From Nannobrachium achirus (lineage: Eukaryota; Chordata; Actinopteri; Myctophiformes; Myctophidae): a stretch of DNA of 64,000 nucleotides. Positions within the stretch are counted from its first letter, which is position 1; the number at the start of each line of letters is the position of its first letter. The stretch is taken from positions 16,580,935-16,644,934 of the forward strand of contig OY997650.1 in assembly GCA_963921795.1 (NCBI GenBank), given 5' to 3'. The position numbers and the translations under genes are program-made. Below the pieces are notes generated by a model. It was not told the origin of the DNA. It saw nothing but the letters and a program-made list of their open reading frames with translations, and ran no database searches. Of this stretch, positions 31,007 to 61,112 are shown one piece after another.

Positions 31007-31022
31007 TGTGTGTGCGTGCGTG

Positions 31023-31070
<48 letters not shown>

Positions 31071-31080
31071 CGTGTGTGTG
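30950..31080. repeat. (GT)n compound microsatellite
   Basis: Two GT runs are separated by GCGTGC variants. Confidence 0.97.
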
Positions 31081-31384
31081 GCGTGCGGGGGGATTTGGGT
31101 TCATGAGAGAGAGATTCTGGTACATTCTCTCAGTGGCTCTTCAAAATCGTCCGCACACACATGTCTCACCACCATACCCTCCTCCGCATCTCCCGCGGGA
31201 CATGGCCAGAGACAGGTGGCCAGGGGGAGACTAGGGGAGCGGTGGAGCATAAGAAATCAGGCTATCAGATACTGCCTTCCACACCACCAGCGCAATTAGA
31301 CCTGAGAATCTACAGTCATCTGACAGCACGCCTGCTACAGGCCCAGTCACATATCACACATCAGCACATGCACTCACCATGCTC

Positions 31385-31408
31385 TGACACACACACGCAC
31401 GCACACAT

Positions 31409-31479
<71 letters not shown>
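31385..31479. repeat. (CA)n compound microsatellite
   Basis: A (CGCA)n lead is followed by (CA)n. Confidence 0.97.
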
Positions 31480-31480
<1 letters not shown>

Positions 31481-31979
31481 TTCTGTTCCCTCCTTCCTTG
31501 TCAGTCCAGACAATGCATGTCATTGTACACAAAACATAATACGCTGCAGAGCAGACGCGCAACCTACAGGTCACCAGAACTTTTCATTCAGAGAGCCACA
31601 GTCAGCTGTACATTATGTTAGCCTATGGGGTCATATATGCTAGCATAGTGGATGACAACATTCGAAAATGAATGATTCAGCTATTCAGCTTTCATGTTAA
31701 AAAATGTAGGGGGAAAAAAATATTATTCATGAGAATGCTGCAGCAGTCAGAGAATAGATGAATCCATGTCGACCCAAACTGGGTCAGTAGTATTGGGGTC
31801 CTATAAGTGATGCAACATAACCCCTTGTAACCACATGCTTATCAAAACTATCTCCTTGGGTGTCCCTTAAAGATGATGCCCATATGTATACACGATGCAA
31901 CAAGCCTGTCTGCTGTGCCTGTGGCTGCACTGACTGGGATGTCTATGGACTAGAACTAGATGCAGCGGCAGAGCGCAGA

Positions 31980-32422
31980 CCAAGGGAGTGACGCATTGCA
32001 GGTACAAACACACCAATCAGAGAGCGCTATTTCATCCGGCTACGTCTTGCGCCCCATCACGGACTAGCAGAAAGTATTCATACGCCGTCGTCTAGGCCGC
32101 CGGCGACGGCCGAGTTACTTTCCAATTAAAATGCAAATGCCCACGATAAAAATATGTCCACGCAATCGATTTCGCACTTTCTTTTATCGAGCATCGCAAC
32201 TCTTTCAGAAATCCCCCTTTCGCTCGTTCGGTAAATAGAGAAATGGGAAGTCGGCGGATGGATCTGGTGAAGGAGGAGGGGTTTAATGGTAGCCGTTAAA
32301 GGCGCGTCCAGTTGCCTTCCTCTCAGTGCATTCATACGGTTGAGAGTGAGTCTGTGTGCGTCAGCTTTGGTTTTCCTTTCGGACTTTTTCGTCGTTGAAC
32401 CGGCTGCTACATCTACACGAAA
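31980..32422 (+). promoter_or_regulatory. Probable calm2 promoter and 5'UTR
   Basis: This is GC-richer sequence with many CpGs just upstream of the calmodulin start codon. An ACCAATCAG CCAAT box is seen at 32010-32018, a second CCAAT at 32122-32126, and an octamer ATGCAAAT at 32131-32138. No TATA box is obvious near the likely start. The transcription start, probably between 32250 and 32350, is not fixed by the sequence. Confidence 0.55.
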
Positions 32423-36295
<3,873 letters not shown>

Positions 36296-37600
36296 AGGCC
36301 TTGTACAGATTTTCTTATATAAATAATTTGCCTTTTTTTTCTTTGTGTAATTTATCTGTAAAATCTTAATAGCCCCTTCCTTCGTCCCTGCCCTACTTCC
36401 CTGCTGTCCAAAGGAACTGCATGTAAACTGCATAGGCTCTTGTCCCCATGTCCCTCTTTATTTTTTTCTTTTGCTGTCATGGTGTTTTGGAGTGACGGAG
36501 CAGTCATACAACCTGATGCCCGTGGAGGCCCGTAGGGGGCCGGAGAACTTGGAACCTTCCTGTCATGTGGGCTCAGGCCCCCTCCACGCATGGCAACATT
36601 GGAAACCCTGTCGGCTGGTTGTCACTTGGCAACAGCGTTGGCATGGAAACAGTGTAGAGGAGTTTAACTCTGCATGGACTACGGACAAAGTATATGGGAA
36701 AAAAAATCTCTCAGCATTGCACTACTGCAAAAAAAATGACACGGGTGTATCTCCTAGGTACTCGTACAAACTCTTTTTGTATCTGCTGTTCTATATTACC
36801 AGAAAACAACTTTGTTTTAATCTGCTTTTTAATGTTTTACTCACAACTTTAACTTTTCTTTCTTTTTTCTTTTTTTTATGGTCTCTGGCCATGCCTCAAA
36901 ATCCATTCCAAGTTGTATATTTTTGTTTTCCAATAAAATTAACAATCTACCCAGATTTGAAAATTGTCTTGTTTTCTCGGTTATAATGGATCCTTGAGTT
37001 TGTATACGCTGTAATAATTCCCATTTTTGTATTGACAGGATGCTCCTTTTTTGATAGAGAATTATTTTATTTTCTTTTTGTTGCTCTTAGACTACACATG
37101 AAACAATGTTTACCATTTGAACCATCCCCTGTATTAAATCCCTGCCCCCCTCCCCCAGGCACTGAGAGGAGCATCAGCCAATGCCTCTTAATGTTCAGCT
37201 AAGCTCATATCAAATCTGTATCGTCATTAAAATAAAAGCACTGAGTGGGATCAAAGGCTTCTATTTTGAAGTGTGCACACAATGGTACTCAACATTAGAT
37301 TAGCTGTGTACTGTCCAATCCCCCCACTGACTATAGATGGGGGGCCATGTGTTGTCTGCTGTTGTTGGCACAGCACCACCTAGAGAAGCTGACGGCCTCA
37401 TGTCTTACTTGGCAAATGCCCCCCGAATTGCAAGGTACAGGTGATTGAGCGAGCGTACATCAGAAACCATGGTGTAAATAGAGTTGTACCCGGTTTTGTT
37501 TTTTTGTTTAACTTTCTGAATATTGAGTTTGTTACAGTAGCTTGCAGAGATACTGAGTTTGTTATTTTGATGAATGACGAAATAAAGCTCTATCGTGGAC
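36296..37600 (+). other. calm2 3'UTR with alternative polyadenylation signals
   Basis: AATAAA hexamers lie at 36932-36937, 37231-37236 and 37581-37586, with an ATTAAA near 37134. Several tandem signals fit the multiple mRNA sizes known for vertebrate calmodulin genes. Which are used is not shown by sequence. Confidence 0.65.
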
Positions 37601-40148
37601 CTCTGCCCTGCCTCCTGTGTGTTTTGTACCAGCAGGTGATGTTGCCTAGTTGGCTTGATCATATATCGTAAATGGACACTTGCTTGGATACTTTGGAGAA
37701 GTAGTATTGGCAATTTGGCATATAATTTTGACATACTAGTGGCTCAACCGATTGTACGATTTTTCCCTCCTGCCTCATTTTGGTAGGCAACTTGTCCTTA
37801 CTGTGTTAGTGGAGTACTTGGTTAGCATTTACTAGGCTAAATAGAGACTAGACTCTGAATCATGACCACAACCCAACATTTCCAGGTAGACTGCCAGCTG
37901 CAACACTGCTTTGGAGCAGTATTCTTTACCTTATTTCTGGAAGAACAGAACACTTAGATTGATTTTGACTATTAGAAACATTATTTTGTTATAAATATAC
38001 CCAGGTTGACAAACTAGACATCATTTCTTGACTGTAAAAACGCCCATAGACCTGTTTGTTTACAAACATCCAAGCAATCTGACCCTATACTGTAGCTTTC
38101 ATGTTTTAAATTATGTTGGTTTTGGTTCAGTTCATGGAGGAGTAAAAGCTGGGGCTGTTGTAGGCTTGGCTAGTCATGCATGTTTAATAGTCCCTTGGGG
38201 TGAATGTTTAAACGTATTGAGCACCACATAAAAAGGCCCTGGACAGGCGGCAAGCAATATATCATGTATGTCACTAGGATAAGCATAATTCAAAGGCATA
38301 CAGTAGTTCACTGAAAGTACCTTTGATATGATTTTGTCAGAATTAATCTTTGCTTCCCAAGAGGTGTGCAGAAACAGTGGGGGGAGTTACCAGCACTGCA
38401 AGGTGTGAATCAATGACACCACCGGCATTCATCTTGTCAGAACCAATTAACACCAATTAACAAGAGCTTTTTAAAAATGCTTTCTCAGTAAAAGTGGCAT
38501 ACTTAAAATAGCCTACTTATTAAAATCTGTGAATGACACGCATCTTGAAACTATTGCTGTGGTCGCCCAAGTTATACTAATAAGAGATTGCACCGATGGC
38601 AGTGAAAAGATATGTAATTTAGATATTTGAACTCTATGATCCACATAGGGTACATCCACATCACTACACTGCAGTGTGGAGGTCCTCTGGGTGAATAATG
38701 CAGCAACCCAGATGCCCCACCACACACACACACACACACACAATTTAATATAATGTATCAAATTATTATCAATCTTAACTTGAAACTTTGGCAAAATTGA
38801 TAATGATATTGTTAACTTTGATCCAATTTAATTCCAATTGAAGCTGTTGTTAAAAATGTTTGATTGATATGTAACCTCAACGAGACATCACTGTGTGTCT
38901 TCATATGCACTCTATAGTGTCACACATGGGGGTTCCTTGACAAGCAATGTAAACATGAAATCTTGGCTCATCCGAATCATATGTTCCATGTAGCCTAGCA
39001 ACAGGGCTGAATGTTGATTTGGCTCCCAGAGAGAGATTTTAGCAGGTTTATATGCCTGAATTATACTTGGTTGTGCGCAGTGTCGAGCACAGAAAACAGC
39101 AGATCTACTACAGTAGCTCAAGCTGATGCATTGTGAACTTATAGATCGACTATTTTTGGTGTGAGACACCAGCAGCACAGAACTAAGTGTAAATCATTCT
39201 TTAGGTGATGGTCCTCTGTTGCTGTGCTGAAACTGTGTGCAATGTGTTCTTGCGTGCGCATGTGCGTGCATGCATGTGTGTGCACATGCGTGTGTATGTG
39301 TATGCTATACTGTATGTGTGTATGTCTTTTTGTGCATGACTGCATACAGCACTCAAGAGCCTTCTGAGAGACTACAGTAGGTATGCCACAAGAGGTAGGA
39401 GGAGTGGGTTCTCTTGGCAAGAACCTGTCCAGACATGGCAGTCATACAGTATATCGGCAGGGAAGGTGGTGTGGTGATATAAATTATAGACCATATATGA
39501 CCTACATTTGTGACAGTAGTTGTCTACCTTACACAATGCATTGCTACAGACTACAATGCATTGCTATGCATTCCCTGTGCTACAACCCAATACATTGTGT
39601 GGTGCACCATGAGACAAACTATGTGAGATCCACAGCATTAATTATCTACTGTAGTGCAGTGGTTCTCAACCTGTGGGTCGGCAGTCTCGGGACCCACATT
39701 ATTTTGGGGGGGTCCCCAGATGTATAGATAATGTTAACATTGTTTTCTCACTCAACAGTAAACAGACCAACATACAGTACAGTATAAGTATAACAATTCC
39801 AAGTGCTTGTGCAGGGTCCCCAGTTCAAATATGATTATTTTGGGGGACACGGCCTGAAAAAGTTGAGAACCACTGCTGTAGTGTACCTTGATACCCACAA
39901 TAGTAACTTCCTCAAAATCACCTTCCTAAACCTCACACTGGTTGGTGAGTCTAAATTTAGCCCTCTTTCCAGGCCAGCTTGTTGAAAAATTGATCGATAG
40001 TGGAGTCGCTACTATAGTAACAGTCACAGTTTATTGGTGGTGGTCAGGTGTCACTGGATCTGCCCTGTCGAGCACGGTGGACAGCAGATTGCAGCGGTGC
40101 GAGGATAGCCGCCACATGGAAAAACAAAGACACCTCTAAGTCACTGAC
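37601..40148. other. Spacer between calm2 and stpg4
   Basis: No gene is recognised. It holds a palindrome remnant (39092-39156) and the MITE at 39657-39875. The remainder is AT-rich unique-looking DNA. Confidence 0.6.
39657..39875. mobile_element. hAT-like MITE, CAGTGGTTCTCAACC-end family, 8-bp TSD, palindrome lost
   Basis: Exact CTGTAGTG duplications (39649-39656 and 39876-39883) flank CAGTGGTTCTCAACCTGTGG and AAGTTGAGAACCACTG ends. It is 219 bp and lacks the central palindrome. Confidence 0.9.
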
Positions 40149-53144
<12,996 letters not shown>

Positions 53145-53804
53145 TCCAGGGGTGTGTTGCCTTAGGCAAATGTTAAAGTTTTGTGTTTATTTTGTATTTG
53201 AATTAATTCAATGCAACATGTTAGTATTTCTATTTACATGAGAAAGGCTTCTGAGTACTTTATTGTGAAGCTCTGTTCCAGTACATTTCTATTTTGAAAG
53301 CTCATTTTGCATGTGGCCAGAGCCACTTCCTGTCAGCACCATTTTGATGCAGCAGTGCACAGAGAGACCTGTTTAGAGCTGTGAGCCTGAAAAACCCCTT
53401 CTAACCCACTTGGAAGCATTTTAGAGGCAATGCTGTAAGTTGTGTTGTTAATTTCAGTTGTGATAACTTTCTGTGACCATTTTGTGACGTTTTTGTGAAT
53501 GTTTATTCCTGAACAATGTTTGCTGCTGTCTGCAGAGCCACAGGTGTATGTCATCACACTAATTACTTTGAAGTGTCTGTCATTTTGCTACTTAGGCCTA
53601 ACTGGATTATTTCTTTATTGTGAAATGTTTGCAATGTTTCAATTAAGAAGACAGACACAGAATATTGTATTGTTTTATTATTTCTGCAGTTTTCACCGCC
53701 ATGTTAATGAGGAAGAGCAACAGTAAATGGTCAAATCTTACTTCGACTCTGTCTTCATTGGCTGCGGTTTAGCTTGCATGGTGTTTAGTGACAGTTCCCT
53801 ACTA

Positions 53805-54831
53805 CAAGGGGTCTTCAACGTTTTCAGGCCAAGGACCCCTTAGTTGAGAGAGAGATGAAGCATTGATGGGTAAAATTATGATACATAATTATGTTATTGG
53901 TGTATGAAGCTCATATGACCATATAAGGTTATATATTATGAACTGAACTCACAGTATAGAAACCACATTTTGTGGATACTGTAAAGCTCAGGCTAATAGA
54001 TTACAGGTCATAGTAACTTTGGTTGCCCCGACTGTAATCATGTTTTGATATACTGTGATACTATGATATAAGTCACTAGTGGTGGAAAATTACCAAGCAC
54101 TACGTGTCCCTTTCTTCCTGTTACTTCCTTGTTATGATATAGGAACGAATCAATGAGTTCCTACTACTTCCTTGTTATGATATGGGAACAAATGAATAAG
54201 TTCCACGACTTCTTACTGTCATAACTGTACTCTTTATATACATGTTAAACTTCCATTTTGGAAGAGAGAGAATTCTCGACCTGACCGCTATGGTTGGGGA
54301 GAGAGATTAGAACGCTACCACCAGGATGGCAGCCCACTGCTCTGTCTACCTTGTCTGTCTCTCTTCAATACAGCAATATAAGAAATATAGTCCTTTGGCT
54401 CTTTGTCTTATTTTCTCTATGGATTTAGAGATCTATAATTTATTTATTACAGGGACCCCCACAACAAGTTCATAGATTCCATATAGTTTAATCGTTTGAC
54501 AGCACAATCATCAGTGTATTTTGGACTCATGTCAATTTGTGTTTTCAGATATTTAACCACTTAAACCGTCAATACTTAATGAACTTGAACTTTCACTCTG
54601 TACTTAGTCTGCTCTTTTCCGCTCTACACCAAACTCTCTTTGCCGAAAATAGCCTCGGCGTTGTGAGCTTGTAGATCTGCTATTTTTAGGTAAAGTTCTT
54701 TGAATATGGACACTAGGTTTTCAAGTGGTTAATATAAAAAAGGAGTTTCTATCACACAAAGATTTGGAGGGCCCCCTGTAGTAACTCTGAGGACCCCCTA
54801 GGGGTCCCGGACCCCCTGTTGAAGACCCCTG
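53805..54831. mobile_element. hAT-like MITE, CAGGGGTCTTCAAC-end family (copy 3), with a ~588-bp insertion
   Basis: Ends CAAGGGGTCTTCAACG and GTTGAAGACCCCTG. Compared with 11059-11539, about 588 bp (53863-54450) interrupts the sequence between GATGAAGCA and GGGACCCCCACAAC. The insertion starts TTGATGGGTAAAATTATG and ends TTATTTATTACA. It could be a solo LTR, but I could not read a target duplication. The palindrome (54648-54687) has lost most of its left arm. Confidence 0.75.
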
Positions 54832-55219
54832 GCCTAGATAGATGCTGCAGCTCCCCAAATATTCCCAGCTCCCACACCACCTTGTTGTCTTGGCCTCACT
54901 TTTATTCAACACAAAAGGTGGTACACTCACTCACTGCCCTGTTTATTTATTCTGAATTAAAAAATAAAACATTGATGTGCAAAAGAAAGGAAAACTTTCC
55001 AGTCACTTTTTGTCTTTTTCTTTTTGCCCAGATGCTGCAATGATTGCAAATGTTTGTTTGTGTGTCAGTCAAGAGATGTGTGGTTCCCCAAAGACATAAT
55101 AAGCCACATTGGTTTTGCTCAAATCGTTTTAGCGATGGTGGCTGGTGGCTGGAGAAGCAGAACGATCTTATCTACAACAGTAGGGTACTTCATTCTACTT
55201 AAGTACTTGTTCCTGGTAC

Positions 55220-55262
<43 letters not shown>

Positions 55263-55322
55263 GCCTTTTCTCTTTCTTCCTATTTTCTTTTATATCAGTT
55301 AGATCTCTTTCTTTTCTACTTC

Positions 55323-55357
<35 letters not shown>

Positions 55358-56199
55358 CTCTCCTTTTATCATCTCTCTCGTTCTCCCCTCTCTCTCTTGC
55401 TCTCTCCCCTTCTGCCCAGCTCTCTACCTTGGCAGTCCGGCTGCTGTTCCTTGCTGCTATCTCTGCCCTGCGATGCACTCCGGAGGTGGAATGCTGTTCA
55501 GCCATGCGTCACATGCACATAGCTTAGTGTGGCATGCTGCTCACTCAGATAACACATTCAACATTAGGGGCCAAGGCAGTGGCACACAATAAAACAGCTA
55601 TTCTTATCACTACCTAATGCATAGTTTCTCTCTGTGTGTGCGCTTGTGTGCACGTGTGTGTGTGTGTGTGTGTGCGTGTGTGCGTGCGTGCTTGCGTGCG
55701 TGCGTGCATGCGTGTGTGTGTGTGCATGCGCACACGTGCAAATGCGTGTGTGTTTGTCTCTCTCTCCTTCAATGAACAAAACAGGGGCAATAATGTTAGA
55801 CACCGGCTGTAGCAGTGATATGAGTCATCTCCGTGAGGAGGGAAATGAAGGAGGTATAGATTACAATAGAACAGAGACTGGGGAAATGGTTATTACTGTG
55901 ATCTTGGACTTTTATTAACCTACTCAATTTACTGGGCCCTGCTTTTAGATTGAGCAACACAGCAAAACAGTTTGTACTTTGGCTGAGAATAATGTAAATT
56001 ATATTCAGGTTCACACATTTTGACTAGCTAACCCAGTTTGGGGAATGTGATTTATCTATTTATTATTATTTATTTATTAGTTTGATAACGCCACATCTTG
56101 ACCGTATCTGTCTGTCTCTGTAACAATTGGTTTGATCTTTTATTGCTGATTGACTGTCACGCTCTGACATCACGCTCTGGCATCACTGTGATGTCAGGG

Positions 56200-56575
56200 G
56201 AACCACATTAACAGAATCCCTTTTATGCCCATATATGGAGATCCCTGATGTCATCAATATTAAGCCCATATCTGTGAATGCCAATATATATATATATATA
56301 TATACATGTCAGTCTAACCTATAGACTACACATGTCAGTCTGGCTGGTTATACAGACAGGGATCTCCATATGGCCCATATGGAGATCCCTGTCTGTAGAA
56401 CAGGACTTCATAAGGGAATGCCCATGGAGGCCACATCGGCCACATACAACCCCTTTTATGCCCAAATATGGAGATCCCTGTCTGTAGAACCGGCCACACT
56501 GGTTATACTGACATGTATAGACTATATAGAAAAGCGACCTCGCTTTTCACCCTTAGGCGTCTTACTAGTTCATTA
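56200..56575. repeat. Palindrome-rich repeat with GGAGATCCCTGTCTGTAGAA units
   Basis: Units containing CCATATATGGAGATCCCTG occur three or four times in both orientations, with a perfect 43-bp palindrome at 56353-56395. The right end AAAGCGACCTCGCTTTTCAC and TAGGCGTCTTACTAG matches the start of 10340-10740 in reverse. Confidence 0.75.
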
Positions 56576-57180
56576 GACTCTAGAAAAAACTGGAAGCGTC
56601 TGTACTTCTGAAACTCATCACTATGTGTAATGATACATGCGCACACACACTGACGTCAGGACAGGATGTTTCAGACGATAAATAATGATGGTTATTCGCA
56701 GTCCAGAATGTTATCACGACTCGTCTGTTTGGCCTCAACTTCAAACCGCTGCTACTTTGCCTTTCTTCCTCTGCCGACACTGGAGTGGTTGAAGAGGTAC
56801 AAGAGCCGGGCTCTTGTTCCCACTGTCATTATTCAGCAGACAAAGGAGTGCACATGCCCACCTAGAGAGGAAGACAATACTACTGCTGCCTACCTTCTAT
56901 ATGTGTGGTCTGTCTGTGTGAAGAAGAGTATTTGATAGTAGACATTTTAGCCCAACTGACATGAAACCAATAAACTAAACCAGTAAGACTCCCTAATTGG
57001 GAGATAAGCGGCCGTTAGGTCGCATGTATGTTGTCTGCAAAAAGCAACCTGATGGTGGTGCTAGAAGAGTTGCATGTGAGAAATCAGGGGTGGAGATTGT
57101 GGTTTGCCAGCCAAGGAGAGTGTGCAAAGTTTGGCATGGATAGGGGCAATGGTGCCTGAGATAAGAGTAGGGCCAAAAGT

Positions 57181-57226
57181 GTGACGTGACGTGACGTGAC
57201 GTGACGTGACGTGACGTGACGTGACG
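57181..57226. repeat. (GTGAC)n pentanucleotide repeat
   Basis: Nine uninterrupted GTGAC units. Confidence 0.95.
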
Positions 57227-57323
57227 GACAGACGGAGGGACTGACGGAGGGACAGCCGGTGGAGGTTTTCATAGAAACTTGCGACCTGGTGGTCGCAATT
57301 AAACTAAACCGAACTAGGCTTGG

Positions 57324-57360
<37 letters not shown>

Positions 57361-57365
<5 letters not shown>

Positions 57366-57465
57366 ATATACTGACATGACACTGACCATGATACTGAAAC
57401 TGACCATGATACTGTCAATGACCATGATACCATCATGATACTTATCATGACACTGACTGTTATGG
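57361..57465. repeat. ACTGACCATGAT minisatellite
   Basis: Tandem, slightly degenerate 12-bp units of ACTGACCATGAT. A second block of the same unit lies at 59492-59600, and a short piece near 52755-52785. Confidence 0.85.
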
Positions 57466-58721
57466 GACTATGCTCATCATACGGTATGTACATGTCCATG
57501 TGTAGTGTGTCTTGCCCTGTACATTTTATTTCCCCCATTCGTATATGGGTGAGTGTAGTGCTGATTGAGTCATTGGTTACCAGCTGGTGGACGAGTGGAC
57601 TGAGTGGGTAAAGTAGTACTACTAGGTTGACCCTACTGAAGATTGGCTCCTGGGGAGCATCTTCCTCAAACAACACCAGTCGTTTGGGTCAGTGTTTTAG
57701 ATTTGTGTTAGAATTATTTGTTTGTTCATGTTTTTTCTTTAGTTAAGATCTATGTACTTTCATTTGTGTTAAAAGTAAGCATAAGATTTTTGTTCTTAGG
57801 ATTATTTGTTCAGGGCCCCACCCTGAGGTAATTTATCCATGTTTTCAACTTAAAAATGAATGAATCACTGTCTTTTGGATTTTAAACTTGTGTTGGCTTT
57901 GGGGGGCTTTTGTTTTACTATCTTGTAAGTTGGGGCTAAAAGTCCAACAGTATGGCAAGAGATTTTATGCAGTATTAGGTGTGGTTAAGGTTATTAAAAA
58001 ACAATAATCATGTTAACCCCTGGGGGCAAGCTCATTTCAAGGCTTAATAATACTTAATTACCGAAACTCAATGCTGTGGCTCTCGGCCATGCCACTTTAT
58101 GCTAATTGCTCTGACAGCTATATCCAGTTCTTCCAGACAGAAACAGCACTGCAAAGAAACATGGGGCTAGGGTAAGTGCCCTCCCAAAAACAAGCAGTAA
58201 TCCTGGTCTCTATACTGCCTCCCCCTGGACAGCTAGGGCCTGATGGAGTGGGGAAGGAACTGGTTGGAATTACGTGTTCCTTCCACGTGCTGAAACTCCA
58301 CTCTGTCAGGTGATAAGAAGCGGCTTGCTTACTCCTCATAAATTGAAGGAAGCATGAGAGATTTCAGACTAATATCTATGCAGTGATATTAGTCTGGCCA
58401 TGCCAGGCTAATGTTGACGAAGGCAACAGTGCAGTATACGCTGGTCAGGCAGAACAATGTCCATTTTGTTTGCCTGAATGGCGACTTTTGTAGCAAATCT
58501 CAACGTCAATTTGAAGACAGAAAATTACCATGAACTGATAGTCTCTGCGGTGTGTACAGGAGCAACTTTTAACACAGTTTACCACCCGATGTCTCCCAAT
58601 CTGATCTCTTGATGTACTGTAGTCTACATGTGTGTGACACACCAAGCCAATGTCAGCCCATCTGTGTGTGTGTGCGTGCACACGACTGTGCGTGCATGCG
58701 TGTGCGCGCGCACGACTGTGC

Positions 58722-58762
<41 letters not shown>

Positions 58763-59491
58763 CCTGTGAGCCTGTGATGAAGGCTCCAAGCCTCCATCCA
58801 GTAATCTGTCTTTCTCAACCCCCAGCACTCTTCTTCCCATCTCATGTCAGTGATCTGACATATGCCTCATACTGACGACTTAACACCCACCATCTCCCTG
58901 AGCCTGCCTCAACCACAGGCACTTCTAGGTACTGGCTGCACTGCTGTCAATCAATTTCCCTGGCATACACAATACAATGCACAATTGCACATGCAATGAA
59001 TGCACAAATATATGCACAATTAAAATGTAATCTTCCGATGATGCACACACACAGTACGCTTTTATTTGTAACACGTACACAGAGGGGAGAGGGATTGTGC
59101 TCTGAAATGTCCTTTAGAGATTCATTGTACAATTCTTGTGCCTCCCACGCCTTTCCTGCTTTGTTGTGTTCCTCACTTACAGAGCATGTTTTGAAAGTTA
59201 ACATCCCGAACACTTCAAGAGCACTAGGAGAACCTGCCTTAAGTGTGATGTTACTGGTGAAGTAATCACAGAGATTCCGTCTTTGATTTCCATGCCTTCC
59301 ATGATTGAGGGTTCCTCTCGTATAAGCCTCTTTTATAGCTAACGCCATGGAGCAGTGGCAAAGGCCTCAGACTTTGAATGCAGAGTCTGTCACAGGGTTT
59401 CACATCCCAGGGTCTTACATCCCTTTCACACAGTGCTGTGAGAGGGATGTCTGTGACAGGACCTGACATCACTGTGACAGGTCTGTGACAT

Positions 59492-59600
59492 GGCCTGACC
59501 ATGACACTGACCATGATACTGACCATGATACTGACCAGATATTGACCATGATACTGACCATGATACTGACATGATACTGACCGTGATACTGACACCTGTG
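59492..59600. repeat. ACTGACCATGAT minisatellite, second block
   Basis: Same unit as 57361-57465, preceded by CTGTGACAGG repeats (59390-59490). Confidence 0.85.
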
Positions 59601-61025
59601 CCCTCCCGTATAACAAGGGAGTGTTTTCCTGCTGCATGTCGTTATTCCCCTGAAGAAGACAGGTCGAAACGTTGGGTTCCCCAGTAAATAAATCCTGTGC
59701 ATTGTGGCTATGAGTGTGCAGCCTTTCTCTTCACCTTCAGAAAGAAGGTGAAAAGACAGCAGATCTACAAGCTCGCAGCGCGGTGCTGGGAGCTTGCCAT
59801 GATGATCATCTGTGGGCCAAGAAAGTACCTGTAGACAACAGAGGAGGGGCCCACCTATTTGACGTATATTAATAGTAAATTGTCAACGACAACGCGGCCC
59901 AGTTCCCCCAAGGGCCCCTGGCAACGCCCCCTCCGGCCCAATGGTTAATCCACCCTGAGACCACTTTACTACCTGTCAGGAACTCAGGGCACAGCTCTCT
60001 TAGTGTTTTGAAGTGTTTTTTTTCCCTCCTATTTCTAAGATTCTAGCCTTGGAAAAAAACAGTAAATGTTAAATAAGAGACATGTAAAGAGAGCCTGAGA
60101 CATGTCAAGAGAGCCTGAGAGGTGGTATAGTGGTCTAATGAATTGTTCTTTGTCCCATAGGTGCCATGGTCAAACCCCAGACTTCCCATTGTTCAATGAT
60201 GCACTGCTTTGGAATTTTCTATGCAAACATATACATGGGTGACAAAAAATGTGTTTATGAATGCATTGGGTGCTCAAATATTTTGAGTTGTTTGCTTGTG
60301 ACTCATCACCAGAAAGACACAGGATCAAATCCCAGCACCTTTGCATCTGAGCAAATGACACTGATTGCTTAATTTTTCTCTCCTTTAAAAGGCCATTGTC
60401 ATTGACAATGCATTGGGTAAAGTAAAAATCTCAAGCCTGCATGTCCACAGTAAGGTGGAGTTTTTCAATTGTGAATCAAGTTGCTCGGTTAAAGTATGTA
60501 GGAACAGCGAGGTGCCAAAGTTTTCAGATTTAAGTTTTAACAGTTAAATATCTCCAAAACTACAAAACATTTCAAAGTAAAACGTTTAAGCATGTGTGTC
60601 TACAGTTAGGTGAATTATAAAAAGTATGAATGGAGTTTCTAGGTGAACGTGTTTTTTTTAGGCTCCCTCGCCCAGGTTGTGCAAATATGATCTGTGGGAC
60701 ACTGGCCTGCACCATAAGCTATAAGGCCATAGCATAAACTCTGATGAATGCCTGATACAATCGGTGGGAGGCAGCAATACGTTGGGTGGCGCCTAGACTG
60801 CTGGAAGGCCAAAAGAAGAAGAGATCAGGATGTGCAATGTTCAGAAAAGATGCATGTCCTGTTACTTTAAGGACTTGTTTATATTTAATTTATCTGAATT
60901 ATCTCAAAATACATGTACGACGCCATTGAATATATTATATGTGATATTATCAATAAAACCTAAATTGGAACAATGCATATAATTTGATTTGGCCCTTGAA
61001 ATTAAACTTAAGACAAGTTGAATTG

Positions 61026-61112
61026 TGGATTCAGATTCAGATTCAGATTCAGATTCCTTTATTCACCATTGTGTAAAACACATAGGAATTTGTTTCGGCA
61101 ACATTACAGGTG
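61026..61112. repeat. (GATTCA)n plus dispersed repeat
   Basis: Four to five AGATTC units are followed by CTTTATTCACCATTGTGTAA, a pattern common in teleost interspersed repeats. Confidence 0.7.

Larger units (their letters stand above)
53145..60100. other. Intergenic region downstream of stpg4
   Basis: No gene is recognised. It contains the MITE 53805-54831, CT tracts (55226-55262, 55326-55355), GT/GCGT tracts (55635-55755, 58661-58757), palindrome-rich sequence (56200-56575), (GTGAC)n (57181-57226), (GA)n (57323-57361), ACTGACCATGAT repeats and a palindrome arm (59753-59795). Confidence 0.65.

Noticed and set aside
56666-56935. 89-codon open frame with mixed composition
   Set aside because: Amino-acid composition is not low-complexity, but I recognise no domain and see no flanking exons or regulatory context.
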